This document shows positions 8,961-20,182 of a stretch of DNA of 64,000 nucleotides, in pieces (the first letter of the stretch is position 1; every line of letters begins with the position of its first letter). The notes beneath the pieces are model-generated. The model was not told the DNA's origin. It worked only from the letters and a program-made list of their open reading frames with translations, and made no database searches. The stretch is from Phytoseiulus persimilis (Eukaryota > Arthropoda > Arachnida > Mesostigmata > Phytoseiidae): assembly GCA_037576195.1 (NCBI GenBank), contig CM075101.1, positions 54,674,629 to 54,738,628 on the forward strand, in the 5' to 3' direction. Both the position numbers and the translations under genes were made by a program.

Positions 8961-11100
8961 CTGAGCCCGAGTTCTAGGAGAGAGAGATCTAGGCTCTGCA
9001 CTACTCCAAAGAATTCCGAATTCTTTCGCAGGAATCCTAGTTGTGGTTACACCCTTCTCACCTGCGTCAGCGGCGTAGACCGGCAGAAGCTAAGAGGGGC
9101 ATCTCATCGAGGACTATCAAAGTTGAGGTTACGAAAAAACAACTCGGTTTTCTCGAACCCCTTGCTGGAGTGCTTCGCTCGATCCGTCAGCCCCCTCAAG
9201 AGAAAGCTCTTGAGGAGGGTACTCTCGAGGACGATCCATACGGCCGCCGAGCTCTTCATGGTGAAAATCGTCGGACGCTCACACATCGAGTGTTGACCGA
9301 ATCCCGATATGAGAATATAGATCCAGTTAACCAATGGAGTCAAGGATTGGAGATAAGCTTATTGAAACCGCATCCTACGCGGGTGAAGTCGATCTCCCAT
9401 GGGCGCCAGTGCAGCTAAGGCCAGAAAGAAATCGAAGTTGCCTGTTCTGTTGATACCGATGAGTGCCTGTCTTCATGACGATAACGACGATATATAGCGA
9501 ACAAGAACGAACCCCGTGAGTATTTTCCCATATTAGTTCGGAAATTCCGCGACTTCTGAATTTTTACAAAAAATCGCAAGGGGAGGTCGCGGGAACTCCG
9601 ATTTTTCTTCGAGAATAGGATCATGTCTCGTCAAAATTTCTACCATTCAAGGAAGTCGACGGACGCCGTCTTCCTTCGTGGCGTTTCATTCAAGTCTTGA
9701 AAGTCTCCCCGGTGGGCCTGCGAAACGACCTGTCGATAATGACTCATTCTCGAGTCGAGAGTTCGTGAATCACCTGAAGTCTTCGAAGTCAAATGCTGAA
9801 AGCAAAGCGCAGACGATCGTGTTTGACGGCAGGCGAAGATATTTCACAGGAATTTCCGCGGACTCATTCGCCTGCGCCGGGCGCCCCATGCCAGCAGATT
9901 CGGAGGAAAAATTCATAGTAGAGATCGATTTTGTACAAGAAGGCGACTGCGTCTCTCGCCGTTATGAGACAGAAGTCGACGGCCGTCAACGCGAGTTTGT
10001 TGGAGAGATAAGAGCCCCAGTGACTGACGTTCTTGAACTGCGGCCGTCGCTTTTGAAGAAAGGGTTGGAGAAGGATAATTTTTTTGATTCCCAAAACTCG
10101 GATTCGATCGCTCCGCGCTGAAGAGATATTCTGCTCAAATCGATCCCCGTATTCGGGACACGGGGACCAATCAAATTCAAACATTCGAACCCGAGATCCC
10201 ACCTTCTCTAACGACAGTCTGCATGCGTGCCATCGCATGCATGGTCGTAATTCTGCTAAAATTCGGAACGAATAACAGAAAATATGTTTGAAACGAAGAG
10301 CTCCTCACTGAAGTCCGACTCCGCTTGATCGGAGCTTGATTACTGCTCGAGAAAGAATAAGGAAGAAGGGGTTCGTGACAGACCCTTGGGATTTCTTCAT
10401 GAGAAGGGTCGAAAGTCAGGCTACATTCATTGTTAACATGAGTATAATCCGAATCATTCCCCCTCAAATTTTGAGGGATAAACTCCAGAAAGATATCGAC
10501 TTCATCCCCGATTACGGTGTGTCAGAGCCCACGACCACCCCCGCTCCTCTGATCAGGCTCTTCCAGGGCTCCGGCTCCTCTACCGAGGTTTGGCTGGAAA
10601 ATTCCAAGAGCGAACGATGAGCTAACCCGTATGAGGCAGGAAGCTCACGATGGAGATGAGCCGAGCTGACACTTCCGAAAGGGGAATCCTGTTCCGACAA
10701 CATAGTTGAAGATGGATACTGATTCACTTTGTCTTCTTCTATCCTCCTTCATACTGATTATTCGCTCATCGAAAGTCTTCGAACACATGATTCAATGATC
10801 TCAAGTGCCCGAAGCCAGCTGAGCAGCTGAGCGAAGAGCCGAGCGTACGAAACTAAGCTTCTCTGCAGTGCGCTGAAAGGAGGGAGCCCCTGCACCTTGG
10901 AGAGTAACTCATTCTTGAGGAACTGTTGCGACGGTTAAGCGTCCGTTGATCTCCATGAGTAGCGCTCCTCGACTGGATAGATATTTTTGGGAAAGAAAAA
11001 TTGACTCTCTGCCTCGTTCCAGCGTCAAGGAATCGTCTGAAAACTACGTGGAACCCATCAGTCGGGGTTGTTGAAATCCGGGCTCGAAACGGTGCGCACT
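8961..11100. other. Upstream block with A block, copy 1
   Basis: From 8961 to about 9375 this matches the duplicated promoter flank (17600-18010) at roughly 90 percent; beyond that it is the A spacer. Open plus-strand frames at 9041-9418 and 9678-10121 start without a good ATG or break by indels in sister copies, so they are not called. Positions 10197-10201 are the empty Gypsy site. The 103-codon frame of the A block recurs at 10312-10620. Confidence 0.45.
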
Positions 11101-11690
11101 CATTCGCCTGAAATCCTATTGGCCTGAAAACCCCTCAGCCTGAAAACCCATTGGCCCGAATTCTTCGAGAGCTTTCTACGCGAGAGCGAAGCTTCTACGC
11201 GCAGCGCGGAGCCGTCGCGCTATCAAGCGGCATCTCGTTCCCTCTAGACAGCTTGCTCTACATGACAATGACCAAGATGGTATGCTTCATTCTATCACTG
11301 GAAGTCTTCATTATAATTTCACACACTTATTCACCGAGCAAACCTGCAATTGTATCATGTTCCCTGTAGTTCCTTGGAACACAACAGCCGTAACATTAAT
11401 TCGAATCTCACACTTTAGCAGAGAATCGGGAGTTTACCTACGAGCGGACATCGATTTCCGAATTTCCCAAATCCATTTCCAGAGCACTCTTAAATTCCAA
11501 TCCTAATTTTCCGAGAGTTCGAATCCTTGTCTACCTGTCTGCCTGATCAGCGCTGCGCGTAGAAGCCTTGCTAGCCCAGAAAGTACTCTCTGAATTTTCG
11601 GGCAAGCCGGTTTTCAGGCTAACGGGTTTTCAGATCAATGGGGTTTCAGGCCAATGGGTATTCAGGCGGATAGGATTTCAGGCCAATTGG
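11101..11690. mobile_element. Foldback-type MITE, copy 1
   Basis: This is the same element as 5820-6425, but its left arm has one 17-bp unit fewer (four instead of five), so the arms change length by subrepeat loss or gain. Confidence 0.75.
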
Positions 11691-13078
11691 CTGTAATCCT
11701 CGAAACATCGGAGGCTAGATCGGATTCTTGTTTGGGTGATTCCTCCTCGCCCGATGCATCGATTCCCATAAATATTTTATTTCAGCTGTAGCTAACGTAT
11801 GCGGCAGAATTCCTTACCGCGGTTTGCGATTTTCGGATAAGTTCCAGAGTTTCAACGTGAGACATTACCACGTAGACACTTCAACGATCTGGCGACACAT
11901 CTGGAGACTCGTTTTCTTCTCAGGACTCGATGCCTGGGTAGCATCAACTCTCCAATGGGCTCAGAACTGATCGAATCAGTGTCCCCACAAGCCTCTTGGC
12001 CAAGTAGGGATCAGAACCATTCTTGAGTTGAAGGAGGCAACTCCCGAGGCCGATATGTCCTCGGGAGTATGCGGCTGCCGATTCGCTTAGTTTCCTTCAG
12101 AGGAGCGTAGTTCGCGACAAACTTCATGATTCCGAAGAGAAAGCGGGCGGTCATATTCCTATTTCCGCCGGAAACGTGGAATCGAGATTTTCCACAATTC
12201 CAGGAATACCATCGGTGTGGGCACGCCGTTTGTCGGATCAACACGAGCTCGGTTGAAACTGAAAGCTGACTGAATCGCGCACTGAATGAAGCCAGCGTCG
12301 TTTGATCGGCTGATCCAGCCATGCCCGCCAATCGTTGATTTACTTCCCCAACACTTGACCTCCGTTCCAGCCCTCTCTCGGATGCGTGCTACTCCTTTGC
12401 CAGAGAGCGTAAGCCTACGCCAACATCAAGCGCTGAGCGGAACCCGACGAGAGGCGAGCATTCAGGTGGTTACACGATGTTTTCCTGATAGGTTACCATT
12501 CAGTCGACCCCTCCAGCATTGCTACTAGACTCAGGAAAAGCACCAGAAATCTGAGTTACTTAGATCCAAAAGATCACAAGTTTACGAATGATTCCGAGGC
12601 CTCGGTATAGTAACTACACTTCTCATGGAAACACTCCAATGCTGGTGAAACTGAACCGGGGTTGTCGTTTGCATAGAATACCGGATGACTCGTCCTCAAT
12701 CTCGGAACGGCTCCCCACAAAATTGAGTGGGCCTGAGACTGGAGGGGGCACAGCTCCAGGAGCGGCGATAGTCCAACGGCTTCCGGGGGAGATGCTCGAT
12801 CTTGAGCCGGATCCCAGAGTTTCGCAAACGCCGTCGAGCGACGCGTTCTGAGAGAGCGGCAACGACGCATTCCTCCCAATCACGTGTTCCCTCCTTGATG
12901 TGATCTCAAGCTTATGGATGCTCATCTCCAAGCTTGACCTAGGAAGACAGCGGGCACACTTCCAGATGTTGGAACAAAGAAATCATCGATGTTTCTGACG
13001 TAACCGAAATTTATTCTGAAAGCTATCAGAGCTATAACGCTACAAATATGAATCCTGAACTTATTTCCTGAGCAGGAT
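11691..13078. other. P' block, copy 1
   Basis: This is the 3' flank of G2a. It includes the 308-bp piece (about 11781-12088) absent from the left-edge copy; near its end lies a short hairpin, CCCGAGG/CCTCGGG, around 12046-12066. No gene is recognised. Confidence 0.45.
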
Positions 13079-13603
13079 TCCCGCTCGACTCTGCATCAAA
13101 CTCGAACTGAGAGCTTTCATGACTTGGGAGATATGGTACCCGCAAAACGATTGGGAAATTTCACTTACGGTTGGTTTCGGCTCTTGTCGTTGCCGCCATT
13201 CTCTTGGGCAGGGCGATTGGAGGTGAAATGGCGATTGGGGGTGGCCGTTTTCACCCTCATGAATTCGCCCATGAAATGCGTGTCGTCTTTCTGGGCGATC
13301 ACGGCCTTGATTGTCGCTTCGTCCGCGAAGTTTACGAACTTGGTATTGGAAGAATGAGCTAATCGTTGGAACTCCTGCGAAGCGTGGAAGCGACGGAAAA
13401 CTACATCGATTACTGGAAGTCCAGATGCCCAACAAGCGTGTCAATCGAGGCTCCTGTGGTACAACAAGTCGCCTGTGCCTCGAACTCAAACTGCGTTTGG
13501 GAGCATGAAGTGATTTGGGCTGCTCAAGCAACCGGTACTTACGCAACTAGACGAGACCTCCGAGGATCATCCTTCTTGTTGAGCAAACGTATGCTCATCG
13601 GTT
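13079..13603 (-). pseudogene. RRM-Tudor pseudogene G2a
   Basis: Exon 3 (13169-13339) and the 3' 61 nt of exon 2 (13543-13603) survive. Exon 4, with the whole Tudor domain, is gone: the sequence jumps from the stop region to intron 3 across a shared ATTCCC, a typical microhomology deletion of about 625 bp. The exon 3 acceptor AG has shifted by one base. Exon 1 and the start of exon 2 are replaced by LINE-1, so no functional product is expected. Confidence 0.85.
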
Positions 13604-14613
13604 CATGGTTTATTGGATCTGATTTTTTGTATTTATGAATCAACCTTTCAATTCAGGCGCGAGCATGCTCAGCGGATCCTTTCTTGTTGCGTTCCCATTC
13701 TTCGAGAAGTCGCTCAGTCTTGTTTACAAATGACCGATTCAGCTCGCTGCTTGGGCCGAGGCGAGCTGCGAGGTCTTCGTTGGTGTAGTAGAATTCATTG
13801 CATCCGAAGATCACGTGTGCGGTTGTTTCGGGGTGAACTCCACATCGGTCGCAGAATGTGTCTGGGGCAGCTTGGAAGATGGTATTGTGACATTTTGTTG
13901 GGAGGGTTCCAGCTCTCGCTAGGGCTAGCAGGGAGGATCCTCTACTATTTTCATATATGTGGGTGGTTGTGGTGTTTAACTCTTTGTGGGCTCGGTACAG
14001 CTCGAGAGTGGACCTCTCCTCCATCCCGTCCTCCCAGGCCTTATCCTGTATGGTCTCAACTTTTTCGGATAGCTTCCGGTAGTAGACTCCAAGGAGTGCT
14101 CGGTTTTCGTGGTCGTGGTCGATCGTCAGTGCGTCACAATCGAAGTCGGTTCGGAGAAGTCCCATTCTTAGGTAGGCTTTCGTTTTGTTTTTTTGTAGCT
14201 CAACTGCATCGAGTAGCATTTTGGACCATCTCGAGTCCGGCATTGAGCGGATCCTCGCGAAATACCTGAGCTTACTTTTGGTTTCCCTAGCTTCGGAGGA
14301 GCTCCAGCTCAGCTCTGATGAAAGGTATTCGTTCGCCACCTTCCATCCTGGTGTACCAAGTGCCCATCGCGCTGCGTCGCGCTCGGCTTTCTCCACTTCG
14401 TTCACTGTGTTAGTTGTCTTTACGGAAAACAGCATCTGCGTATGTGATTTTCGCGACAGCGACGCCTTTCCAGAATGTTTTGGACATTTCAAACTTGTTG
14501 AATCCCCATAGTGTCTGGGCGTGCATCTGGTGAAGGACTTTCTTCGCATCCGTCTTCCATTTCTCTTCTTGCTTGGAGAGGTAGTTGGAGTCGTCACTCA
14601 GGGTGATCCCTAG

Positions 14614-14803
14614 TGAGAATTCCGTCGCGTTCCGGGTTGACGGTTGACCCTTTTTCTTGCAAAGGAAAACGGATGCTGTGGTCTCGACTGATTCCCACAC
14701 ATTCACTTGATGTGGCACGTTTTATTTATGAAAGGTTGAGCGTCGAGGCGGCGCGCGCTCCCAATCGCAATGAATTCACAGTTCGCTCTTACGATATTTA
14801 ACA
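14614..14803 (-). mobile_element. Solo LTR nested in LINE-1a
   Basis: This 190-bp unit starts TG and ends CA, and is flanked on both sides by the 5-bp target copy CCTAG. It carries AATAAA on the minus strand. It interrupts the LINE frame between YTYLG and LGITLSDD, which rejoin in alignment with LINE-3. The parent LTR family is not identified and no internal region remains. Confidence 0.75.
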
Positions 14804-16570
14804 CCTAGATATGTGTACTCTCGGCTGACAGGTAGGGCTTTGCCTTGTATCTGGAGGTCGTCGCAATCGCCAACCGAGTGGTTTGAGAACACAACCACTG
14901 CACTTTTTAGGGGGTTGAAGGTCAATCTTCTGACCCTTCTGAATGCCGAGGTGATGATAAGAAGCTCTTGTAGATCCTTGCGGTTGTGTGAGAGTAGCAC
15001 TATGTCATCCGCAAAGAACAACCCGGGTAGCACGAAGTGTTTCGGTTCCCGAGTGTTCCAAAAGTCTCCTCTCCGCCTGACTTAAAGTCTGCGCTTACTT
15101 TCAATCAGTCGTTTCTCAAGCTCTGTTATGCATAGTATGAACAGGATGCTGCTCAAGGGGCAGCCTTGTTTCACACCTCTGTGAGAGCATAGCCAGTCTG
15201 AGCTGACCTCGCTGTGAACAATATTGACTTTGTTTTTCTCGTATATGCGTGTCAGCAGGTCGACCCAGCTGGGTTCCATTCCAAGTCTGCGTAGAATCTT
15301 CCACAATTCTTCGCGGTCAATTCTGTCGAAGGCTCGGGAGCAGCCCAGGAAGCAGGCTACCATTCCTTGCATTCCTTGTGAGTTTTCCCTGGCGATCTCT
15401 GAGGCGGAAGTAAGTATGAAGATGTTATCGTCTCCACGCCTACCTGGTCTAAAGCCGTTCTGCATCTCCCCCAGGATCTGTTCATTCTCGATCCACTCTT
15501 GGATCTTTGAGGAAGATCTTGGTGAATAGTCTGTACAGGACTGGTTGATGGTGATCGGTCGGTATGTGTTCAGGTGTCCCTTTTTAGAGTTTCCTTTTTC
15601 TATGAGCGACACTCTTCCCTATGTTTCCAGTCCTCTGGTATGTCTTCGGCTCCGGAAAACATTTTGTTGAATAGTTCGGTGATTTGCCTTACACCTTCAT
15701 TCTTCAGGTTTTTCAAGACTTTCGCAGGGATTCCATCGAGGCCACACCCTGTGCGGTCTTGGATGGTACTCATCGCTCTCTTGACCTCTTCTGGGTCTGT
15801 AACGATTCCTGTGGGATCTCTGCTTCCTCGCCACGGGTCTTTCTGGTCGTTGGTCTTGCTTGCTTCCAGCAACTCAATTCCTAGGCCAGTTAGGTGAGCT
15901 GTCAAGCCGTCGTCTGGAATCAGGAGACCATTTCGGTCTTCGATCCTGGTGCCAGACGGGCGTCCAGTGTCCTTACTTCGACTCAGGAACTGCCACAGCC
16001 TTTTGACTCTGTTGTTTTTGGGTGCTTTGAGGATATCCAGGCATATTTGGTGGTCACGTTGCTTTATTTCTCTCTGCACTTCCTCGCGAACTCGCTATGA
16101 TCCTGTCTTCGTCGATGGTCATGGAGTCTATCTGACTCAGCGCCGCTCCGTTCACAAGAAAGTAGTCTATCGCTGACTCCCCTCGTGAATTTGCCTTCGC
16201 ATCGCTCAGTCATGTTTAGTATAGTGAGTCCGTTCTCGATGGAAAACTCCTCGAGGATCTGTCCTCTTTTGTTTGGTTTTCCATCGAGGCAGGGGATCTG
16301 CGCATTGGCGTCACAACCTATGATAATCTTATCTAGCGGCGAGCGCTTTTGCTTTATGAGTGTGCTCATGGATCTGGTGAGGGTTTTGTTTTCCCTTACT
16401 GTTCCATGTTTCATATAGAAGGATATGAATATCCATCGTTGTCTGCCAATCCACGTTGCTTGGGCAAAGAAGTCATTGCCTTTGTGGTTCCAGTCTTCGA
16501 CATAGTTTTCCCTGTATAGGATAGCTACGCCACCATTCGAGTTTTTCCCAGTCGGGCCTCGCCGATTGCT

Positions 16571-16860
16571 TTTTGTCTTTGTTTTCTCTGTTTTCCGGCT
16601 GAACCTCTCAGCCAGCCCTCAGAAGTGTCCTGGGTTCACCTTTCGGTATTGCTTCGGTAACACTCCCTATCGCCTCGCAAATCCCATTGCGAGCGGTGGG
16701 CTTGGGTCTTCAAGATGGTTCAGATTTAATTCTGATACAAATTAAATCCTCTTTTTACCACATAAGAAATTTTTGTTGTCGGTCGGGGATCGAACCCGCG
16801 ATTGCTAGCTTAGCGTGGCACCTAAGGCGTTGGTTTATGCCACACGGCCAACGAGCCGAG
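16571..16860 (-). mobile_element. tRNA-derived SINE nested in LINE-1a
   Basis: This 290-bp element has a tRNA-like head of about 77 nt with an A box (TGGCCGTGTGG) and a B box (GGTTCGATCCC), a unique body and an A-rich tail ending AAAGACAAAA. It is flanked by an imperfect 14-bp target duplication (AGCAACCGGCGAAG at 16861-16874; AGCAATCGGCGAGG at 16557-16570, minus strand). It splits the LINE-1 endonuclease. Transcription would be by RNA polymerase III. Confidence 0.82.
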
Positions 16861-16994
16861 CTTCGCCGGTTGCTGGATACAATGTTGTATCCCTCAATGG
16901 GTGGTGCTTTCTCGTCATTCATAAGAACCGTTTCGCATACCATCATTATGTCTACGTTCATGTCGATAAGCACATCTTTTTCAAGCGCAGCCCT

Positions 16995-17567
16995 CTACTT
17001 CGATTGTTCTGCTTCGTCATCACTTGGACCCTCCCAGGCTTCCATAGGCATGTCCAATTCCTGTCGGCTAGGTTGCTTCTTCCTCAAGCAACACACAAAG
17101 AGCACCAGGACGATGATAACTACTGTGCGAGAGAAGATGAGCATAACATTTGCTCGACTGGAAAGAGAATCATCCTTCGAGTAGTTTGTCAGGTAAATCC
17201 ATGTTCCGAAGTGCAACTTGGTGCTGTCTCCCGGGTCGACGTTGAATGCAGCAATTCCGATGTTGTACTTTTTAGTGGGCGAGAAATGGTCCACCGTATG
17301 AGACAGCGTCTTGTCGGGTTCTTTGGAGGGTTTCACAATCGCTTCTTCGGTTCCCGTCACACCTTCTCCTTCTTGCTTTACTCCAGTGGGGACATTTCCG
17401 CATGAAGCACTCCAGAGGGTACTGAATCCATCGAGCTTGTCACGTAGATAAGGAACAGTGTGAGAGCAACTGCCTTCTCTTCGCTTTTCTTCTGACTGAG
17501 TCAGAAAAGTGAGAACCGGATCGTGAAGTTCTGAATCGTACAGAAAAGGCAACGAGAGTGATTCCAA
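16995..17567 (-). CDS. Unrecognised membrane-protein-like frame, copy a
   Basis: The open frame has about 190 codons on the minus strand and begins without an ATG. It is polar, then has one strong hydrophobic segment (IFSRTVVIIVLVLFVCC) followed by basic LRKK and an acidic tail ending EAEQSK, the layout of a single-pass membrane protein. Positions above about 17480 are shared with the G1 promoter; the rest is specific to G2-type units. A separate frame from ATG 17586 encodes a signal-peptide-like MRKLWCVGITLVAFSV, so a lost splice or frameshift may separate the two. The stop lies directly against LINE-1. No family is recognised. Confidence 0.4.
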   Translation of the reverse strand: MESLSLPFLYDSELHDPVLTFLTQSEEKRREGSCSHTVPYLRDKLDGFSTLWSASCGNVPTGVKQEGEGVTGTEEAIVKPSKEPDKTLSHTVDHFSPTKKYNIGIAAFNVDPGDSTKLHFGTWIYLTNYSKDDSLSSRANVMLIFSRTVVIIVLVLFVCCLRKKQPSRQELDMPMEAWEGPSDDEAEQSK

Positions 17568-18015
17568 CGCACCAGAGCTTCCTCATTTATAGCGGATCTG
17601 AGCCCGAGTTCTAGGAGAAAGAGAGAGAGAGAGAGAGAGATCTCGGCTAGGCAGTAATCCGAAGAATTCCAAATTGTTTCGTTCCTCTCCCACTCCTCTT
17701 GATTCACCTGCGTCAGCGGCGCGGACCGCCAGAAGCTAAGAGGGGCTTCTCACCGAGGGCTATCAAAGTTGAGGTTACGAACAAACAACTCGGTTTTCTC
17801 GAACCCCTTGCTGGAATGCTCCGCTCGAAATCCATCAGCCCCCCTCTGAGCTACCCTCAAGAGAACGCGCTTGTGGAGGGCGATCTATACAGCCGCCGAG
17901 CACTTCATCGTGAAAATCGTCGGATGCTCACCCATTGAGTGTTGACCGAATCCGGACATGAGAATCCAGATCCACTCAAGTAATGGAGAGAAGTTCATTG
18001 AAACCGCATTCTCAT
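17568..18015 (-). promoter_or_regulatory. Duplicated promoter flank, copy a
   Basis: This is a diverged copy (about 90 percent) of the G1 promoter region. TATAAA lies at 17586-17591; the 17-bp palindrome sits just outside, at 17490-17506. A (GA)n run of about 26 bp at 17615-17640 is longer than in the G1 version. Left of LINE-2 it ends at ACCGCATTCTCAT. Confidence 0.5.
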
Positions 18016-20182
18016 CTTTTTTTTTCCATCATGGCAGGAGGGGAAATCCCTTCGGACACCACGGGTAGAATTGGGGTTTTAACCGGGTAGTGAGGTGTGG
18101 CCTCTAAAACCCCCCCTGTCGCCTTCAGGGGACGGGAACTCGAAATTTGTAGCTCGTTTGGTATTGCGTCCGTCACATCGGGAGCCCTTCGACTAGCTGC
18201 GCAATGTCTGGTTCAAATCTGCGCATTCATTTCGATGGGTATCTTGTTCACGTTGGCTGTGCAGGCCTCGAGTTGCCTGCCTGTGATGCGTCGAAACGTC
18301 TTCGTATCTTTTTCCAGCTCAGTCTCCCTGCTGAGAATTTTGCTAATTGTTCTGCTTATCCGCCTCCATTCGTCATCGCTCTGCAACATTTCCTGCATCA
18401 GGCTGGGCACATTCGCAGCACAGGCTATTGCTGTTCTCTGTACTGCTAAAGCCGGACAGTGAAGGCCGGTGTATTCGACTGTGTCTTCCTCCCCAGAGTT
18501 ACAGTGAACGCACATGGGCGTCGACGACAGGTTGGATCGACTCAGATACGTGTGGAAATCGCCGTGTCCCGAAAGCACCTGAGATAGGTGATAGATGACT
18601 GTGCCGAACTTCCTTTCGCAGCATTTTCTTAGGTCAGGAACGCATCTGTGCGTCAATCGTCTTCGTGGGACATTTTCCCATCTAAACTGCCACTCTTCAA
18701 GCGTTTTCGCCTTGATCTCCTCATCAATCGACCCAGAGTTGTCCCCTCTTTCGAGGTCATATGGAGCGTCTCGCCGTTCGTTTTCCTGCCAGATTTCATT
18801 TCTTTTTTCCACCAAGAGCGTCCAAGGGGTGGTTCTAGCCAGAACTAGCATCTTTGCAGTCGACACAGTGCGGTAGCACCGTGTGATTCTAATGGCCATC
18901 GTCCTCTGCGTTCTATCAAGCAACTGTCTGCTGTATGCGAGTTCCAGCGCGTTCGGAGCCCACGTTGGCGCTGCATACAACGCAATCGAATCAGCTACCG
19001 TCACGAGTAGTCTTCTTTGTGCTTCCGATGCCCCATATGTGCGAGGGAGGATTTTTGCCATGTCCTTCGCGGCTTTCATTGCTTTTGTCGTTACCATCGC
19101 CACATGTATCGAGCCTTTAAGGTTTGCCTGGAGGTACACTCCCAGATATCTTGCTCATTTCGTGATTTCCACCAAGTGCCCTTCTATTCGAATTGATAGT
19201 GCGCCATCGTTTCTCCTGCCAAGAAGCACCACCGCTTCCGTTTTCTCTGGAGCCATGCGTAAGCAGTGCTCCTGGCACCATCTTCCGATTTTCCGCGGAG
19301 CAGTGTTCGCTATGTCCTCTGGCTCTCCGTGTTATTCGCCATTACTACGAGCGCCAAATCGTCCGCGTAGGCGATTGTCCGCGCTCCATCGGGCATCTTT
19401 ACGCGGAGAATGTCGTCGTTCGCCGTGTTCCACAGGGTTGGCCCAAGCGTCCTCTCCCCCCGCCTTCAGGATGAGTATCAGGTTCGCCGTTTTCCACTCA
19501 TATGGGAATGAGCCTTTCTGCAGTATGCCGTTCACTAGCCGTGCAAAGACACTGGGCCATCGCTTCAGGAACGCTTTTGTCGCCCCTGCTGGAATGCCGT
19601 CAGGTCCCGGAGCTTTTCTAGACGGCATGTGGTCAGCCACTGCTGCAACTTCCTGCGCAGTTACCTTTGGGACATCAGTTCCGGCAATCTGGAGCTGCTC
19701 GCGCGCAGCTTCCCTTCAATTCGGAAAGAGTTCTCCGATGGCTCTGCTTATCGTTTCCTCCGGGAGTCTGACTCGCTTTTGTCTAAGTTTTTCTCTGACA
19801 ATCTTATACGGAAGACCCCAGACGTCTTCTCGGACGGACTCGCAGAGCTATCTCCTCTTGTTTCGCTTGCTGGCCGAGATCTCAAATTCGTATTCCCTAT
19901 TTTTCCTGGTGTTTTCAGAGAGGGCTTCCGCTGCCCGTCTCGGGTCCCGGCAGATATGTTTCCTACTCCTGATGTGCAGTCTTCTGGCCTTGACGCAACT
20001 TTCCGGAGTCTTGAGATGGTCTCCGTCCACCAATGAAATGGTTTAAGGTTCTTCCATCGTGGGTTGGTCGTTGGCGCTCCGGCGGTGCACGCCTTTATGA
20101 GAATATCCGCCACCAGTTTGTGGTCGATTCCCGCCTGCCTATCTTTTGCCTCTTTACATTCCCGGTCCATGATGGTTCACTC
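18016..20182 (-). mobile_element. LINE-2 copy a (R1-clade-like)
   Basis: This minus-strand non-LTR element has an oligo(A) 3' end at 18016-18024. The C-terminal half of its second ORF is open for 308 codons (18213-19139), with R1-type features: YAAPTW, GHGDFHTYL and a CHC-type knuckle, CVHCNSGEEDTVEY. Upstream, the motif KAPGPDGIPAG marks the RT fingers (about 19600) and YADD lies at 19358-19369. The piece between them is deleted, and a TGA near 19155 interrupts the frame. The 5' end is truncated and meets the P block at GACCTCCGTTCC. No target duplication was found. Confidence 0.85.

Larger units (their letters stand above)
13604..16990 (-). mobile_element. LINE-1 copy a (APE-type non-LTR element)
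   Basis: This minus-strand LINE is truncated at its 5' end inside the endonuclease domain. Endonuclease pieces lie at about 16875-16975 (motif CETVL) and 16070-16570 (motif GCDANA), split by the SINE. Reverse transcriptase covers about 14805-16070 with FADD at 15004-15015; the thumb and C-terminal part with a zinc-knuckle-like CDRCG motif cover 13653-14613. Several frameshifts break the frame. The 3' end has AATAAA and joins exon 2 of the gene. It is the same family as LINE-3. Placement in the I/Vingi-like group is tentative. No target duplication is seen at its ends. Confidence 0.85.

Noticed and set aside
9041-9418. Divergent plus-strand gene upstream of the Tudor promoter
   Set aside because: The frame has different ends in different copies, is broken by indels at 48082 and 48175-48190, and differences between copies show no codon pattern.
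9678-10121. 147-codon plus-strand gene in the A block
   Set aside because: It starts at GTG rather than ATG, and copies differ by indels that shift the frame (near 95, 9880, 48857 and 49050), so protein coding is not supported.
12574-12931. Proline- and serine-rich minus-strand frames in the P blocks
   Set aside because: Three overlapping frames are open at once; G1-type copies have a stop in the most protein-like one, and base changes do not favour silent positions.
16780-16860. tRNA gene on the minus strand
   Set aside because: The A and B boxes are present, but the sequence continues into a fixed SINE body with an A-rich tail and target duplications, and the cloverleaf stems pair poorly.
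16995-17567. ORF1 of LINE-1
   Set aside because: It has a membrane segment and no zinc knuckles, coiled coil or esterase features, and its upstream end belongs to the duplicated promoter, so an ORF1 call is not supported.
17615-17640. GA run as a functional GAGA element
   Set aside because: It could bind GAGA-type factors, but it is a simple repeat, is short in the intact G1 promoters, and nothing else supports function.
18883-20046. 387-codon plus-strand open frame, and similar ones at 30674, 44449 and 58516
   Set aside because: It is antisense to LINE-2, whose minus-strand frame shows clear RT and R1-type motifs; the plus-strand protein has no recognisable features.
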